DNA of 18,229 nt, from assembly GCA_002359075.1 (NCBI GenBank), contig DEQA01000200.1:6404-24632 (forward strand). Reading direction: 5' to 3'. Both the position numbers and the translations under genes were made by a program. Origin of the DNA: Planococcaceae bacterium UBA3378. GTDB taxonomy: Bacteria; Bacillota; Bacilli; Bacillales_A; Planococcaceae. Positions 7,518 through 15,018 of the stretch are shown here, in pieces; position 1 is the first letter of the stretch, and each line of letters begins with the position of its first letter. Under the pieces are notes generated by a model. The model had not been told where the DNA came from and did not search any database. It was given only the letters and a program-made list of their open reading frames with translations.

Positions 7518-8117
7518 TCACTGATTAACGCGTCGCTTATTTCTACCCGCTTTCCCTTTTTTCCATAGGACATAAACAATAAATAATATGAAAAATACTA
7601 TGCCAATATACGGTGCATACATGGGATCGATATGAAAAGCAGTTCCTAAATAGTATCCCCCAACTATAAAAGGCACAGTCCATAATATCGTTCCACATGC
7701 AGCATAGAAACAGTATTTTCGAAAAGGCACCTTTGCCATGCCTGCAAAATAAGGGCTCAGCTGACGTACACCAGGTATATAGAGTCCTAATACAATTGTG
7801 CGGAAAGCATTCCTGCTGTACCCCTTGCTCACACGGCTCCAATTTTCCTCGTTCAGCCCTACATATTTCCCAAACTTCGAAAGAATCGGCTGTCCTACCT
7901 TCCGGCCAAGACCATAGGCCACGACCATTCCGCAAAAGACACCCAGCATCGTACTTAAGATGGCTGCTATAAGCTGCAGCTGTCCATAGCCGGCAAGCAC
8001 GCCGACAAGAAACATCATTGATTCCTCTGGTGCCGGTACACCGACGATGCCCAAAAATAAGGAGAGGATAATGACAGCGTAGCCGTATAATTCTACTTGT
8101 CTTACTAACTCATCCAT
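7518..8117 (-). CDS. DedA-family (SNARE-associated/VTT) membrane protein
   Basis: A 199-residue polytopic membrane protein of the DedA family, several members of which recycle undecaprenyl phosphate or move phospholipids across the membrane. Seen: the re-entrant-loop region with VGVPAPEESMMFLVG at about 23-37, a hydrophobic segment around 47-68, the conserved block GLYIPGVRQLSPYFAGMAKVP near 110-130, then two hydrophobic segments at about 138-160 and 168-186, and a basic tail. Start ATG 8117 is chosen because AAGGAA stands eight bases upstream and it overlaps the deacetylase stop by only 8 bases (ATGGATGA), a typical translational coupling; the frame extends to ATG 8141, which has no such site. 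It is the middle gene of the deacetylase-DedA-glycosyltransferase operon. Confidence 0.88.
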   Translation of the reverse strand: MDELVRQVELYGYAVIILSLFLGIVGVPAPEESMMFLVGVLAGYGQLQLIAAILSTMLGVFCGMVVAYGLGRKVGQPILSKFGKYVGLNEENWSRVSKGYSRNAFRTIVLGLYIPGVRQLSPYFAGMAKVPFRKYCFYAACGTILWTVPFIVGGYYLGTAFHIDPMYAPYIGIVFFILFIVYVLWKKGKAGRNKRRVNQ

Positions 8118-8808
8118 TGTACGTTCCTTCAAGCTGTACAAATGGAAGATTTCTCTCTTGGCAATCTGCTAAAAAACGTGCCAGACATTCAAGCATATAT
8201 TTTGGCGCCTCCTCATCTGCCCCCAGTGTTTTACCACAATCATGCAATAGAAACACCGCACCGTCCTCTGCAGCATTATGTAACTCTTCATAAAGCGTTA
8301 TCGCCCGTTCAATCTTCCAGTCTCCAAAAATATGCGACCATAAAATCGTCCTGTAGTTCTTGGAAATAAAGGGTGTAGTGATATTAAAATGCCCCCAAGG
8401 CGGACGATACAGAGTTGGTCTTCTGCCGGTACAGTGCGAAATGGCCGCCGCTGTCTGCTCCAACTGTTTCTGTAACTGGCGCGGTGTTAACACCCAATTC
8501 GATTTATGCTCATAATGATGGATGCCGATAGCATGCCCTTCCTCATTCATTCGTTTTATAATATATGGGTACTTTTCTACTTTGCTCCCAACGACAAAAA
8601 ATGTAGCTTTAACATCATAACGCTTTAATAAATCAAGAAGCTGCGGCGTATAAACCGGATGGGGCCCATCATCAAATGTCAGGGCAATTCCCTTTCCCGA
8701 AAAGCGTTTTTCTACGAAGGGCTGATTACGTATAAAAGCCGTCGCGAAAATAGAATAGGCCGCATAGGCTCCCGTTCCGATCAGTAAATTTCTAGTCCAC
8801 TTTTTCAT
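8110..8808 (-). CDS. Polysaccharide deacetylase (NodB homology, CE4)
   Basis: A 232-residue member of carbohydrate esterase family 4, which removes N-acetyl (or O-acetyl) groups from peptidoglycan, chitin-like or lipid-linked sugars using a metal ion. A single N-terminal hydrophobic segment (about 7-25, with no clear signal-peptidase site) suggests membrane anchoring with the catalytic domain outside. The five NodB motifs are present: TFDDGPHP at 44-51 (D46 base, D47 metal), H97-x3-H101 in IHHYEHKSN, RPPWG at 135-139, D163-W164, and LLHD near the end. Start ATG 8808 has GGAGGAAG directly upstream at ideal spacing. It is the first gene of the operon and overlaps the DedA gene by 8 bases. The substrate is unknown. 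Confidence 0.9.
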   Translation of the reverse strand: MKKWTRNLLIGTGAYAAYSIFATAFIRNQPFVEKRFSGKGIALTFDDGPHPVYTPQLLDLLKRYDVKATFFVVGSKVEKYPYIIKRMNEEGHAIGIHHYEHKSNWVLTPRQLQKQLEQTAAAISHCTGRRPTLYRPPWGHFNITTPFISKNYRTILWSHIFGDWKIERAITLYEELHNAAEDGAVFLLHDCGKTLGADEEAPKYMLECLARFLADCQERNLPFVQLEGTYNG

Positions 8809-8857
8809 TTACTTCCTCCATTATTAGTTCTATAGGATCCGCATGTTTTCCACGCCT

Positions 8858-8886
8858 ATTTTACTGTGCTCTACCGAAAATGAAAA
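8858..8886 (-). promoter_or_regulatory. Sigma-A-like promoter of the deacetylase-DedA-glycosyltransferase operon
   Basis: On the minus strand TTTTCA (8886-8881) and TAAAAT (8863-8858) are 17 bases apart. The -10 matches consensus at five of six bases, the -35 at four. It lies about 50 bases upstream of the deacetylase ATG. Confidence 0.5.
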
Positions 8887-8955
8887 GAAAAAAATGTAAA
8901 TTATTTAAGAACTATCCATATCTCAACCCCCTATCTCCATGAAAGCAAAGTTTTG

Positions 8956-8984
8956 TAATAAAAACCTCCTCTCTTTCATACCCT
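8956..8984 (+). promoter_or_regulatory. Sigma-E-like promoter of cotJABC
   Basis: TAATAAA (8956-8962) and CATACCCT (8977-8984) are separated by 14 bases, resembling the mother-cell sigma-E consensus (kmATATT / CATACAmT). The B. subtilis cotJ operon is known to be sigma-E controlled, which supports the reading. A TATAAT at 8988-8993 is also present, so vegetative expression cannot be excluded. Confidence 0.5.
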
Positions 8985-9016
8985 GTATATAATGAACAAA
9001 TTGAAGGGAGGATTTT

Positions 9017-9247
9017 TTGTTTACTCAATATAAATATTGGTACCCTTATATCAGCCCCCTTGACCCATGCAAACCGATTAAAGTGAAAAGCTACAACACA
9101 CCACCCCAGCTATACATCGGTTTCCAGCCACCTGGCCTTGCTCAATTCCAATCCCCTAAACTTGCCTTAAGACACGGCACTCTTTGGCCGCAGCTATACA
9201 GCCCATACCCTAACCCTAATCCAAGAGGAGGAAGCAGTAGTGAGTAA
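9017..9247 (+). CDS. cotJA: Spore coat-associated protein CotJA
   Basis: A 76-residue, Pro/Tyr-rich protein matching CotJA: it contains the characteristic SPLDPCKPIKVKSY, TPPQLYIGFQPPGLAQF and LRHGTLWPQLYSPY segments. In B. subtilis CotJA and CotJC interact and are assembled into the inner spore coat. The start is TTG at 9017 with GAAGGGAGGA just upstream; no ATG is available. Its end overlaps the start of cotJB by 8 bases, indicating translational coupling. The overall composition, with many Tyr and Pro, is typical of coat proteins that become cross-linked. Confidence 0.93.
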   Translation: MFTQYKYWYPYISPLDPCKPIKVKSYNTPPQLYIGFQPPGLAQFQSPKLALRHGTLWPQLYSPYPNPNPRGGSSSE

Positions 9248-9503
9248 AAATTTTCCTCCTGAATTTTATAGCCTGCTTGAGGAAATTCAGGCGATCGATT
9301 TTGTCATCGTAGAGCTAAACTTATATCTCGATACTCATCCTCAAGATTTAGAGGCGATTAAACAATTTAATGAAGCGACGTTAAAAAGCATGGAGCTAAA
9401 ACAACATTTCGAACAACAATTCGGACCGCTTATGAATTTCGGACGAAGCTTTTCCGGCTATCCGTGGAGCTGGAATGAAACACCTTGGCCCTGGCAAGTA
9501 TAA
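9240..9503 (+). CDS. cotJB: Spore coat protein CotJB
   Basis: An 87-residue small helical protein with the CotJB pattern: PPEFYSLLEEIQAIDFVIVELNLYLDTHPQDLEAI, followed by a Trp/Pro-rich tail (YPWSWNETPWPW). Function within the coat is not known in detail; it is encoded between cotJA and cotJC throughout the Bacillales. The start is GTG 9240, eight bases after AAGAGGAGG at 9223-9231, inside the last codons of cotJA. The stop lies 26 bases before the start of cotJC. Confidence 0.93.
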   Translation: MSKNFPPEFYSLLEEIQAIDFVIVELNLYLDTHPQDLEAIKQFNEATLKSMELKQHFEQQFGPLMNFGRSFSGYPWSWNETPWPWQV

Positions 9504-9529
9504 TAACGAGCAATAGGGGGAAAGCAGCA

Positions 9530-10099
9530 GTGTGGTATTACGAGAAAAAGCTTCAATATCCTGTAAAGGTAAGTGAATGCAACCCAATGCTGGCAAAGTA
9601 TCTAATTGAGCAATACGGTGGTGCTGACGGGGAGCTGGCTGCTGCCCTGCGGTATATGAACCAGCGCTATACGATTCCTGACAAGGTAGTAGGTCTGCTG
9701 ACGGATATCGCTACAGAGGAATTTTCCCATTTAGAAATGATCGCTACGATGATTTATAAATTAACGAAAGATGCAAAACCAGAAGATCTAAAAAAGGCAG
9801 GACTTGGGGAGCACTATGTCAATCATGACCGCGCACTCTTTTATAACAATGCTGCCGGTGTACCTTTTACAGCATCCTATATCCAAGCAAAAGGAGATCC
9901 TATCGCTGATTTATACGAAGACATCGCCGCGGAGGAAAAGGCCCGCGCCACTTATCAATGGATTATTGATATGTCTGATGATACCGACCTGAATGATAGT
10001 TTAAAATTTTTGCGGGAGCGCGAAATTGTCCATTCTCTGAGGTTTAGGGAAGCTGTAGAGATCTTAAAAGAAGATCGGGACACAAAAAAGGTTTTTTAA
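9530..10099 (+). CDS. cotJC: Spore coat protein CotJC, manganese-catalase family
   Basis: A ferritin-like four-helix protein of the di-manganese catalase family, built into the spore coat. At 189 residues it matches CotJC. The expected metal ligands are visible: E35 in GADGELAAALRY, the pair E63/E64 with H67 in TEEFSHLEM, E135/E136 in DIAAEEKARA, and E165 with H168 in EREIVH. It therefore looks enzymatically competent for hydrogen peroxide removal, although activity is inferred. I place the start at GTG 9530 (WYYEKKLQYPVKVS follows, as in homologues), preceded by ATAGGGGGAAAG at 9513-9524. The longer frame from ATG 9485 would overlap cotJB and has no ribosome binding site. It is the last gene of the operon, with a terminator 10 bases after the stop. 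Confidence 0.95.
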   Translation: MWYYEKKLQYPVKVSECNPMLAKYLIEQYGGADGELAAALRYMNQRYTIPDKVVGLLTDIATEEFSHLEMIATMIYKLTKDAKPEDLKKAGLGEHYVNHDRALFYNNAAGVPFTASYIQAKGDPIADLYEDIAAEEKARATYQWIIDMSDDTDLNDSLKFLREREIVHSLRFREAVEILKEDRDTKKVF

Positions 10100-10109
10100 A
10101 ATTTCCCAT

Positions 10110-10150
10110 AGGCTGTCCGGAGAGTAGATGCTTTCTAGACCGCCTTTTTT
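10110..10150 (+). terminator. Intrinsic terminator of cotJABC
   Basis: AGGCTGTC (10110-10117) pairs with GACCGCCT (10138-10145) with one internal mismatch, extended inward by weaker pairs, and is followed by TTTTTT at 10145-10150. It separates the cotJ operon from the RNase J gene. Confidence 0.6.
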
Positions 10151-10174
10151 CATGGCCGAAGACTGCCTGCAAAT

Positions 10175-10202
10175 TTGGTAACTTTCAACGTTCCTGTATA
10201 GA
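10175..10202 (+). promoter_or_regulatory. Promoter candidate for the RNase J gene
   Basis: TTGGTA (10175-10180) and TATAGA (10197-10202) are 16 bases apart, a moderate sigma-A match about 65 bases upstream of the RNase J start. It is the best pair between the cotJ terminator and the gene, but not a strong one. Confidence 0.35.
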
Positions 10203-10267
10203 GTAAACACGCAAAGTAATACTAACACTAAGATAGGAATGAATGTTTGAAATAAAGGAGGATACAT

Positions 10268-11932
10268 TTGAGCAGCTTACAAAATACACTATCGTTTCTT
10301 GCTTTAGGCGGGATAAATGAAATCGGCAAAAATATGTATGTCATTCAGTATGGGGAGGACATGATCATTGTTGACTGCGGTGCAAAGTTCTCCGAGCATA
10401 ACATACTTGGTGTTGACTTAATCATCCCGGATATGAATTATTTGCTTGAGCACAAGGAGAAGGTTAAAGCATTAATTGTCACACACGGACACGAAGATCA
10501 TATCGGTGGGATTCCTTATTTTCTAAAGAAACTGAACATCCCCGTTTATGCGACAAATTTCACATTAGGCCTCGTTGAAATGAAGCTGAAGGAACATAAA
10601 ATCCTCCGTGAATCAGAGCTGCATATTGTGACTGCTGACTCTGAACTTACTTTCGGGGAAATTGATGTCAGTTTCTTTCGAGTCAGCCACAGTATCCCTG
10701 ATTGTTTAGGGATTGTTTTTGATACGCCCGAAGGAAAGGTCATTCACACAGGGGACTTTAAATTCGACTTAACTCCTGTAAATGACCAAGCATCGGATAT
10801 TCATAAAATGGCCAAAATAGGAGACGAAGGTGTACTTGCTCTTATTTCCGAAAGTACCAATGCAGAACGCCCGGGTATGACACCATCCGAGATGCTGGTC
10901 GGTACCCATCTCGAAGATGCTTTTCTAAAAGCCAAGCAGAAAATTTTCATATCCACCTTCGCTTCTAATGTTAACCGGATTCAGCAGGTAGTCGATGCGT
11001 GTATGAAGACAAACCGAAAACTTGCCCTATTGGGACGCAGCATGGTCAATGTTGTACAGGTTGCAAGAGCACGCGGCTATTTGCAAATACCTGACTGGAT
11101 GCTCGTGAATGCATGGGACGTGCAGGAAATTCCATCTGAGAGAATAGCTATTTTATGTACAGGAAGCCAAGGCGAGCCGCTTGCTGCCCTTTCCCGTCTT
11201 TCTACCGGAAGCAATAGGGATGTGAAAGTACATCCCGGTGATACGGTCATTTTGGCTGCCTCCCCCATACCAGGGAATGAAAAGGACGTATCGCGTGTGA
11301 TAGACCATTTATTTCAGCTTGGGGCACATGTCATCTATGGCTCTGCAAGCGTTACAGGAATGCATGTTTCCGGACATGGCTATCAGGAAGATCTGAAACT
11401 GATGCTGACATTAATGAAGCCAAAATACTTTATTCCCATTCACGGGGAATACCGGATGCTCCATCTGCATCGCCAATTGGCAGAAACGGTTGGGGTAGAA
11501 GAGGGCAATACATTCATTTTACGAAACGGCGATGTCGTGGATATACAGGACCGTACAGCCCGGCAAACAAGACAGATTACAGCCGGTGATACGTATGTGG
11601 ACGGTTACGGAATCGGTGAGGTGGGACAAGTCGTGCTGCGGGACCGCAAGCAGCTCTCTGAAGACGGTATGCTTGTTCTTGTCGTCACAGTCAGCAAGAC
11701 AGATGCCTCCCTGATTTCCGCTCCCGACATTATTTCCCGCGGCTTTGTATATGCCAAGGAAGCCGAGGAACTAATGAACACGCTTGCCGATCTTGTAAAA
11801 GAGACGATCGAGAACTTTAAAGAGCCCAATATATTTGCGATGAAGCAGGCTTTAAAAAAAGCAGTCGGTCAGTATATCTTCACCCATACGAAGAGAAAAC
11901 CGCTGTTATTACCGATCATTGTTGAATTTTAA
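10268..11932 (+). CDS. Ribonuclease J family enzyme (metallo-beta-lactamase/beta-CASP)
   Basis: A 554-residue RNase J, combining 5'-3' exonuclease and endonuclease activity in RNA decay and processing. The metallo-beta-lactamase core has GGINEIGKN at 14-22, the metal motif HGHEDH at 73-78, SHSIPD near 140 and HTGDFKFD near 160. The beta-CASP part has FASNVNRIQQV, GRSM, CTGSQGEP and SGHG, then IHGEYRML; a C-terminal domain ends KRKPLLLPIIVEF. All metal ligands are present, so it should be active, unlike degenerate J2-type subunits. The start is TTG 10268 with AAAGGAGG at 10254-10261. Sequence differs enough from B. subtilis RnjA (for example MHVSGHG in place of IHTSGHG) that I leave open whether it is the main RNase J1 or an additional paralogue, so no symbol is given. 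Its neighbours are sporulation genes, not the usual housekeeping ones. Confidence 0.95.
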   Translation: MSSLQNTLSFLALGGINEIGKNMYVIQYGEDMIIVDCGAKFSEHNILGVDLIIPDMNYLLEHKEKVKALIVTHGHEDHIGGIPYFLKKLNIPVYATNFTLGLVEMKLKEHKILRESELHIVTADSELTFGEIDVSFFRVSHSIPDCLGIVFDTPEGKVIHTGDFKFDLTPVNDQASDIHKMAKIGDEGVLALISESTNAERPGMTPSEMLVGTHLEDAFLKAKQKIFISTFASNVNRIQQVVDACMKTNRKLALLGRSMVNVVQVARARGYLQIPDWMLVNAWDVQEIPSERIAILCTGSQGEPLAALSRLSTGSNRDVKVHPGDTVILAASPIPGNEKDVSRVIDHLFQLGAHVIYGSASVTGMHVSGHGYQEDLKLMLTLMKPKYFIPIHGEYRMLHLHRQLAETVGVEEGNTFILRNGDVVDIQDRTARQTRQITAGDTYVDGYGIGEVGQVVLRDRKQLSEDGMLVLVVTVSKTDASLISAPDIISRGFVYAKEAEELMNTLADLVKETIENFKEPNIFAMKQALKKAVGQYIFTHTKRKPLLLPIIVEF

Positions 11933-11988
11933 AAGAGCCTTATAAAAACCTTCTTCCTGCACAAATTAGCACTAGGAGGTGATAATCC

Positions 11989-12195
11989 ATGAGCAAAAAC
12001 AATAGAAAAACGCTGAATGAACGAACACATAACCCTTTTGAAACATATAAACATCTGCACCGTAATACAACAAGCCACGACCGAAATCCTGAGGACAATA
12101 CAGCAGAGTTTGCCGAGGAATTCGATGCAAAGCTGAAAAATAAAGATAACAAAACAAACCATGATAAAAATCAGCAGTCAAATAAAAATAAATAA
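11989..12195 (+). CDS. 68-aa hydrophilic small protein, unrecognised
   Basis: I do not recognise this protein. The frame starts at ATG 11989, eight bases after the near-perfect ribosome binding site AGGAGGTGAT, 56 bases after the RNase J stop, and is followed within 16 bases by a strong terminator. These signals make it a real gene. The product is very hydrophilic, rich in Asn, Lys, Asp, His and Glu, with no Cys or Trp and no hydrophobic segment; the C-terminal 25 residues are almost entirely Lys/Asn/Asp/Gln. It is likely disordered. Such composition is common among small spore or stress proteins of the Bacillales, but no family assignment is made. It may be co-transcribed with the RNase J gene, since no promoter is evident in the gap. 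Confidence 0.75.
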   Translation: MSKNNRKTLNERTHNPFETYKHLHRNTTSHDRNPEDNTAEFAEEFDAKLKNKDNKTNHDKNQQSNKNK

Positions 12196-12210
12196 TCAGC
12201 CCTGCAAAAA

Positions 12211-12246
12211 AGGTACGGAAATGGCTTCATGCTCATTTCCGTACCT
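12211..12246. terminator. Strong bidirectional intrinsic terminator
   Basis: AGGTACGGAAATG (12211-12223) and CATTTCCGTACCT (12234-12246) form a perfect 13-bp stem around a 10-base loop. On the plus strand TCTTCTTTT follows; on the minus strand TTTTTT follows. It serves both the small protein at 11989-12195 and the converging DUF1456 gene. Confidence 0.92.
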
Positions 12247-12260
12247 TCTTCTTTTATCGC

Positions 12261-12755
12261 CTATCCCCGGTATTTCATTGTCAGTCCCTTTAGGAAGTTG
12301 CGGGCAAATCGATCGCCGCATTCTTTGTAGTTTTTATGTTCCGGACTGCGGAGAATCGCTCCCAGCTCACCTTTGGATACTGTGACGCCGCCTTCATAAA
12401 GCAGATCGAGCACATCCTCGCTTGTCAGCTGAAGAGCAATCTTCACCTTCTTCAGCATCATATTATTCGCGCTCTCCTTGCCTGATACCGGCATTGGTTC
12501 TTTCACATTACCGTCTTTATCCTTCTGCGGGCCGCGTTTGAAAGTAATGAATCCATTCAAAAAGGCTTCCAGCGTTTTATTGTTCACCTTTAAAAAGTTT
12601 TCCGGTGCCTCCTCGTCCTCTTTTACCTTGATCAGCATGTTCATTACCTCTTCTTTTGTAAAGTGCATGCCGCCAAGCTTAAAAATTTCCACCATATCCA
12701 CGTTTTTTATATCCAATGCATACCGTAAGCGAATTAAAATATCGTTATTTGTCAT
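12261..12755 (-). CDS. DUF1456 (YehS-like) protein
   Basis: A 164-residue soluble protein of the DUF1456/YehS family, function unknown. Two related helical repeats are visible: the first (about 3-65) begins NNDILIRLRYALDIKNVDMVEIF with GGMHFTKEEVMNML, the second (about 95-160) begins ANNMMLKKVKIALQLTSEDVLDLL with GGVTVSKGELGAIL. A charged linker lies between (about 72-93). Start ATG 12755 has AGGAGGAAC at good spacing, and a strong extended -10 promoter precedes it, so it is an independent single-gene unit ending in the terminator at 12211-12246. Confidence 0.9.
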   Translation of the reverse strand: MTNNDILIRLRYALDIKNVDMVEIFKLGGMHFTKEEVMNMLIKVKEDEEAPENFLKVNNKTLEAFLNGFITFKRGPQKDKDGNVKEPMPVSGKESANNMMLKKVKIALQLTSEDVLDLLYEGGVTVSKGELGAILRSPEHKNYKECGDRFARNFLKGLTMKYRG

Positions 12756-12788
12756 TGTTGTTCCTCCTGCATGTTACCATTCGGCTCT

Positions 12789-12797
12789 ATTATAACA
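12789..12797 (-). promoter_or_regulatory. Extended -10 promoter of the DUF1456 gene
   Basis: On the minus strand TGTTATAAT is a perfect extended -10 element 33 bases upstream of the start codon. The -35 region is poor, as often seen with extended -10 promoters. Confidence 0.65.
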
Positions 12798-12843
12798 GAG
12801 GGTCTTCCTTTTTAGATAGGCTTGTTCTTTCCCGCTTTTCCTG

Positions 12844-13410
12844 TCACTTCAACAGAAAGCTTACAATCGGCTCATATTTAGGCGTGTTTTCTATATTTGT
12901 TTTATATAATACAATTTCATTCACATAAAAGGATAAAGGATTTTTCTGAAATGGATTATTTTGTACCAACAGTGCAGAGGTAAATTCACTATCAGCCGCC
13001 CATTTCCTGGCTAAGGTGATATGTGGGTGATAGGGGCGGCTCTCCAATATAAAGCCAGCTGCTGTACACTGCTGATACACCGTTTTCTGCAGCTCATATA
13101 ATTGGCTCTCCTCGTTTACTCCCGCCCAGAAAATCCTTGGAGATTGCTTATTCCCAAATATACCGAGACTCTCTATGCGCAGCGGAAAGTTTCCTTTTTC
13201 TTTTAAAGCCTCTCCTACTAACTGAATCACAGCGGACAGCCTCTCCTCTTCTACCCAACCAAGAAAAGCAAGCGTAATATGGTAATCCGCTTTATGTACC
13301 CAACGTTTAAACCGAAAAGTGGCAGCAGTCTCCATGATCTGATCATGGATCATTTGTTTTACTGGATCAGGCAGTCGAACAGCAAAAAAATAATGCGGTT
13401 TAGTAGACAT
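12844..13410 (-). CDS. thpR: RNA 2',3'-cyclic phosphodiesterase ThpR (2H phosphoesterase)
   Basis: A 188-residue member of the LigT/ThpR branch of 2H phosphoesterases, which hydrolyse 2',3'-cyclic phosphates in RNA and can join tRNA halves by a 2',5' link. The two catalytic motifs are intact: HITL at 44-47 and HITL at 130-133, each in the usual context (ADYHITLAFLG; YHPHITLAR). I choose ATG 13410, five bases after GAGGG; the upstream ATG at 13422 overlaps the stop of the GGDEF gene by four bases (ATGA) but lacks a ribosome binding site. Either way the gene directly follows the diguanylate cyclase gene and is co-transcribed with it. No terminator is evident after it. Confidence 0.88.
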   Translation of the reverse strand: MSTKPHYFFAVRLPDPVKQMIHDQIMETAATFRFKRWVHKADYHITLAFLGWVEEERLSAVIQLVGEALKEKGNFPLRIESLGIFGNKQSPRIFWAGVNEESQLYELQKTVYQQCTAAGFILESRPYHPHITLARKWAADSEFTSALLVQNNPFQKNPLSFYVNEIVLYKTNIENTPKYEPIVSFLLK

Positions 13411-13418
13411 CGTATCCC

Positions 13419-14762
13419 TCATTTCTTTTGTTTGGAGGATTGATTTCCTCTATCGGATTCCCCGAAATAGGTTATACAATTGCGGCCATTTTGTTTTGAA
13501 TAGTATAGCGCCTGGTCTGCTAATTCAATCAGATCCTCAGATATTTGATCCCCTCCCGGCTTAATTGTGGCAGCTCCTACACTAACGGTGACAAATTGAT
13601 GGGTTGCGGAGGAATGATGGGGTATTTCTAAATTCATTACAGCTTTTTTTACCTCCTCTGCTAAAAGACGTACTTCGTGTTCCTTCTGGTTATTAAGCAA
13701 TATGGCAAACTCTTCCCCGCCATACCTTGCTGCTATGCTTACACGATCGACATTATAGGAATTCAGCACATTCGATATGACTTTCAGACACTCATCTCCA
13801 GCCAGATGTCCATACGTATCATTAAAATTTTTATAATGGTCTATATCCATTAACAAGAGCGATACACTTCCGGAAGTTCGTTTAGCCATTGCCCATTCTT
13901 TCTCCAAAGCGATATTAAAATACCGTCTGTTGAAAAGTCCTGTCAATACATCATGGTGAGCCTCCGTTTCAAGCATATCAATGCTGACAGCCAGCTCTGC
14001 CCTCATCCTATCAATATTGGAAATTAATGCTGATAATTCATCCTTTCCTTTATAGGCGGGAATGGGCTTTGTAAATTCGTGCTTCGCATAGTACGTTACA
14101 CAATCATCGAGCTGGATAATGGGCCTTACGATCGATTTTAGTACCCTTATATTAAAGAGTAGATTTATGCAAATAATAAACGAGCTAGTCAGCACTAAAG
14201 AGGCAAGAGTCCATTTGATTCGTGTTTTCATTTTTTCCCTTACAACACTTCGTTGCTGCTCAATATGTACAGAAAAATCAGTCGATACTTGGCGGAATTC
14301 ATCGAGCACACCCTTTGCTTCCTGCATCAAGCTCTTGCTGGGCTGCACGCCGGCTTGGGCAAGATCCACTAATACACTGCCGTAATGCTCACGCCAGTAT
14401 GTGCCTATATCGATCGCCTTTTTAATTTCCGTATACAATAGGGAAAAGTGCGCCGCTTTTTGAAGGAGTTTTTCTGTACTTTCCTTAAATACTTCCTCCC
14501 CTTTATGATATGGCTCCAAAAATTCCTCATCCCCCGTCAGGTTATATCCCCGTTGACCTGTTTCTTGATCGATGATTGATTTAAACATAAGATTATAATC
14601 TCCATCAATACTGTCTAATACTCGCTGCCCTTTTATATTTTCATCCAGGGATTGTCGGATCCATACGGTAGCTGTAATGATAAACAGAAGCAGGATCATA
14701 GCGGAAAGTATACTCGAGTAGATTAACCTTTTTCCTAATTTGCCATAGGATTGCATATTCAT
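13419..14762 (-). CDS. Membrane diguanylate cyclase: CHASE3-HAMP-GGDEF
   Basis: A 447-residue signalling protein that should make cyclic di-GMP. In order: a cytoplasmic N-terminus, TM1 at about 14-34, an extracytoplasmic four-helix CHASE3-type sensor (about 37-178, with the family-typical IIDQETGQRGYNLTGDEEFLEPY), TM2 at about 184-204, a HAMP linker (about 205-260), and the GGDEF domain (about 270-430). The active site is GGEEF at 348-352, preceded by DVLTGLFNRRYF and MDIDHYKNFNDTYGH, so catalysis is expected. The inhibitory I-site RxxD five residues before GGEEF is absent (DRVS there). ATG 14762 lies 10 bases after GGTGG; ATG 14771 is only one base from it and less likely. It is the first gene of a pair with thpR. 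Confidence 0.9.
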   Translation of the reverse strand: MNMQSYGKLGKRLIYSSILSAMILLLFIITATVWIRQSLDENIKGQRVLDSIDGDYNLMFKSIIDQETGQRGYNLTGDEEFLEPYHKGEEVFKESTEKLLQKAAHFSLLYTEIKKAIDIGTYWREHYGSVLVDLAQAGVQPSKSLMQEAKGVLDEFRQVSTDFSVHIEQQRSVVREKMKTRIKWTLASLVLTSSFIICINLLFNIRVLKSIVRPIIQLDDCVTYYAKHEFTKPIPAYKGKDELSALISNIDRMRAELAVSIDMLETEAHHDVLTGLFNRRYFNIALEKEWAMAKRTSGSVSLLLMDIDHYKNFNDTYGHLAGDECLKVISNVLNSYNVDRVSIAARYGGEEFAILLNNQKEHEVRLLAEEVKKAVMNLEIPHHSSATHQFVTVSVGAATIKPGGDQISEDLIELADQALYYSKQNGRNCITYFGESDRGNQSSKQKK

Positions 14763-14771
14763 TATGTTCAT

Positions 14772-15018
14772 CCCACCTTTATAAAGAGGCGCAATTGCTC
14801 TCTGTCCTGTTAGATTGCAGTATGAACCATTGCTACTCAGCTTTTTATGTTAACCTATTAACTATACAATTTTTAGGAAGTTTTTTAAATCTCTTATCGT
14901 TCAGTCTTTTCTTACGAAGCTATTCCTCTGCTTTATGGATTACTTCCTTTCAATTCAAACGCTCTTCCCTTGTATGAAGAAAAAGATAAGCCTATACATG
15001 GGGCACCATCCGATAAGT
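14772..15018. other. Divergent intergenic region between the GGDEF and cupin genes
   Basis: About 300 bases separate the two divergent genes. Apart from the sigma-K-like promoter near the cupin gene and the ribosome binding sites I see no strong hairpin, repeat or gene. The promoter of the GGDEF gene must lie in the left half, but no pair of boxes stands out. Confidence 0.5.

Noticed and set aside
7543..7935. 130-codon minus-strand frame overlapping the DedA gene
   Set aside because: Different frame of the DedA coding sequence; Cys/Trp-rich artefact with no start signal.
11929..12181. Three minus-strand frames of 69-77 codons opposite the 68-aa small gene
   Set aside because: None has a ribosome binding site; the plus-strand gene has a near-perfect one and a terminator just after it.
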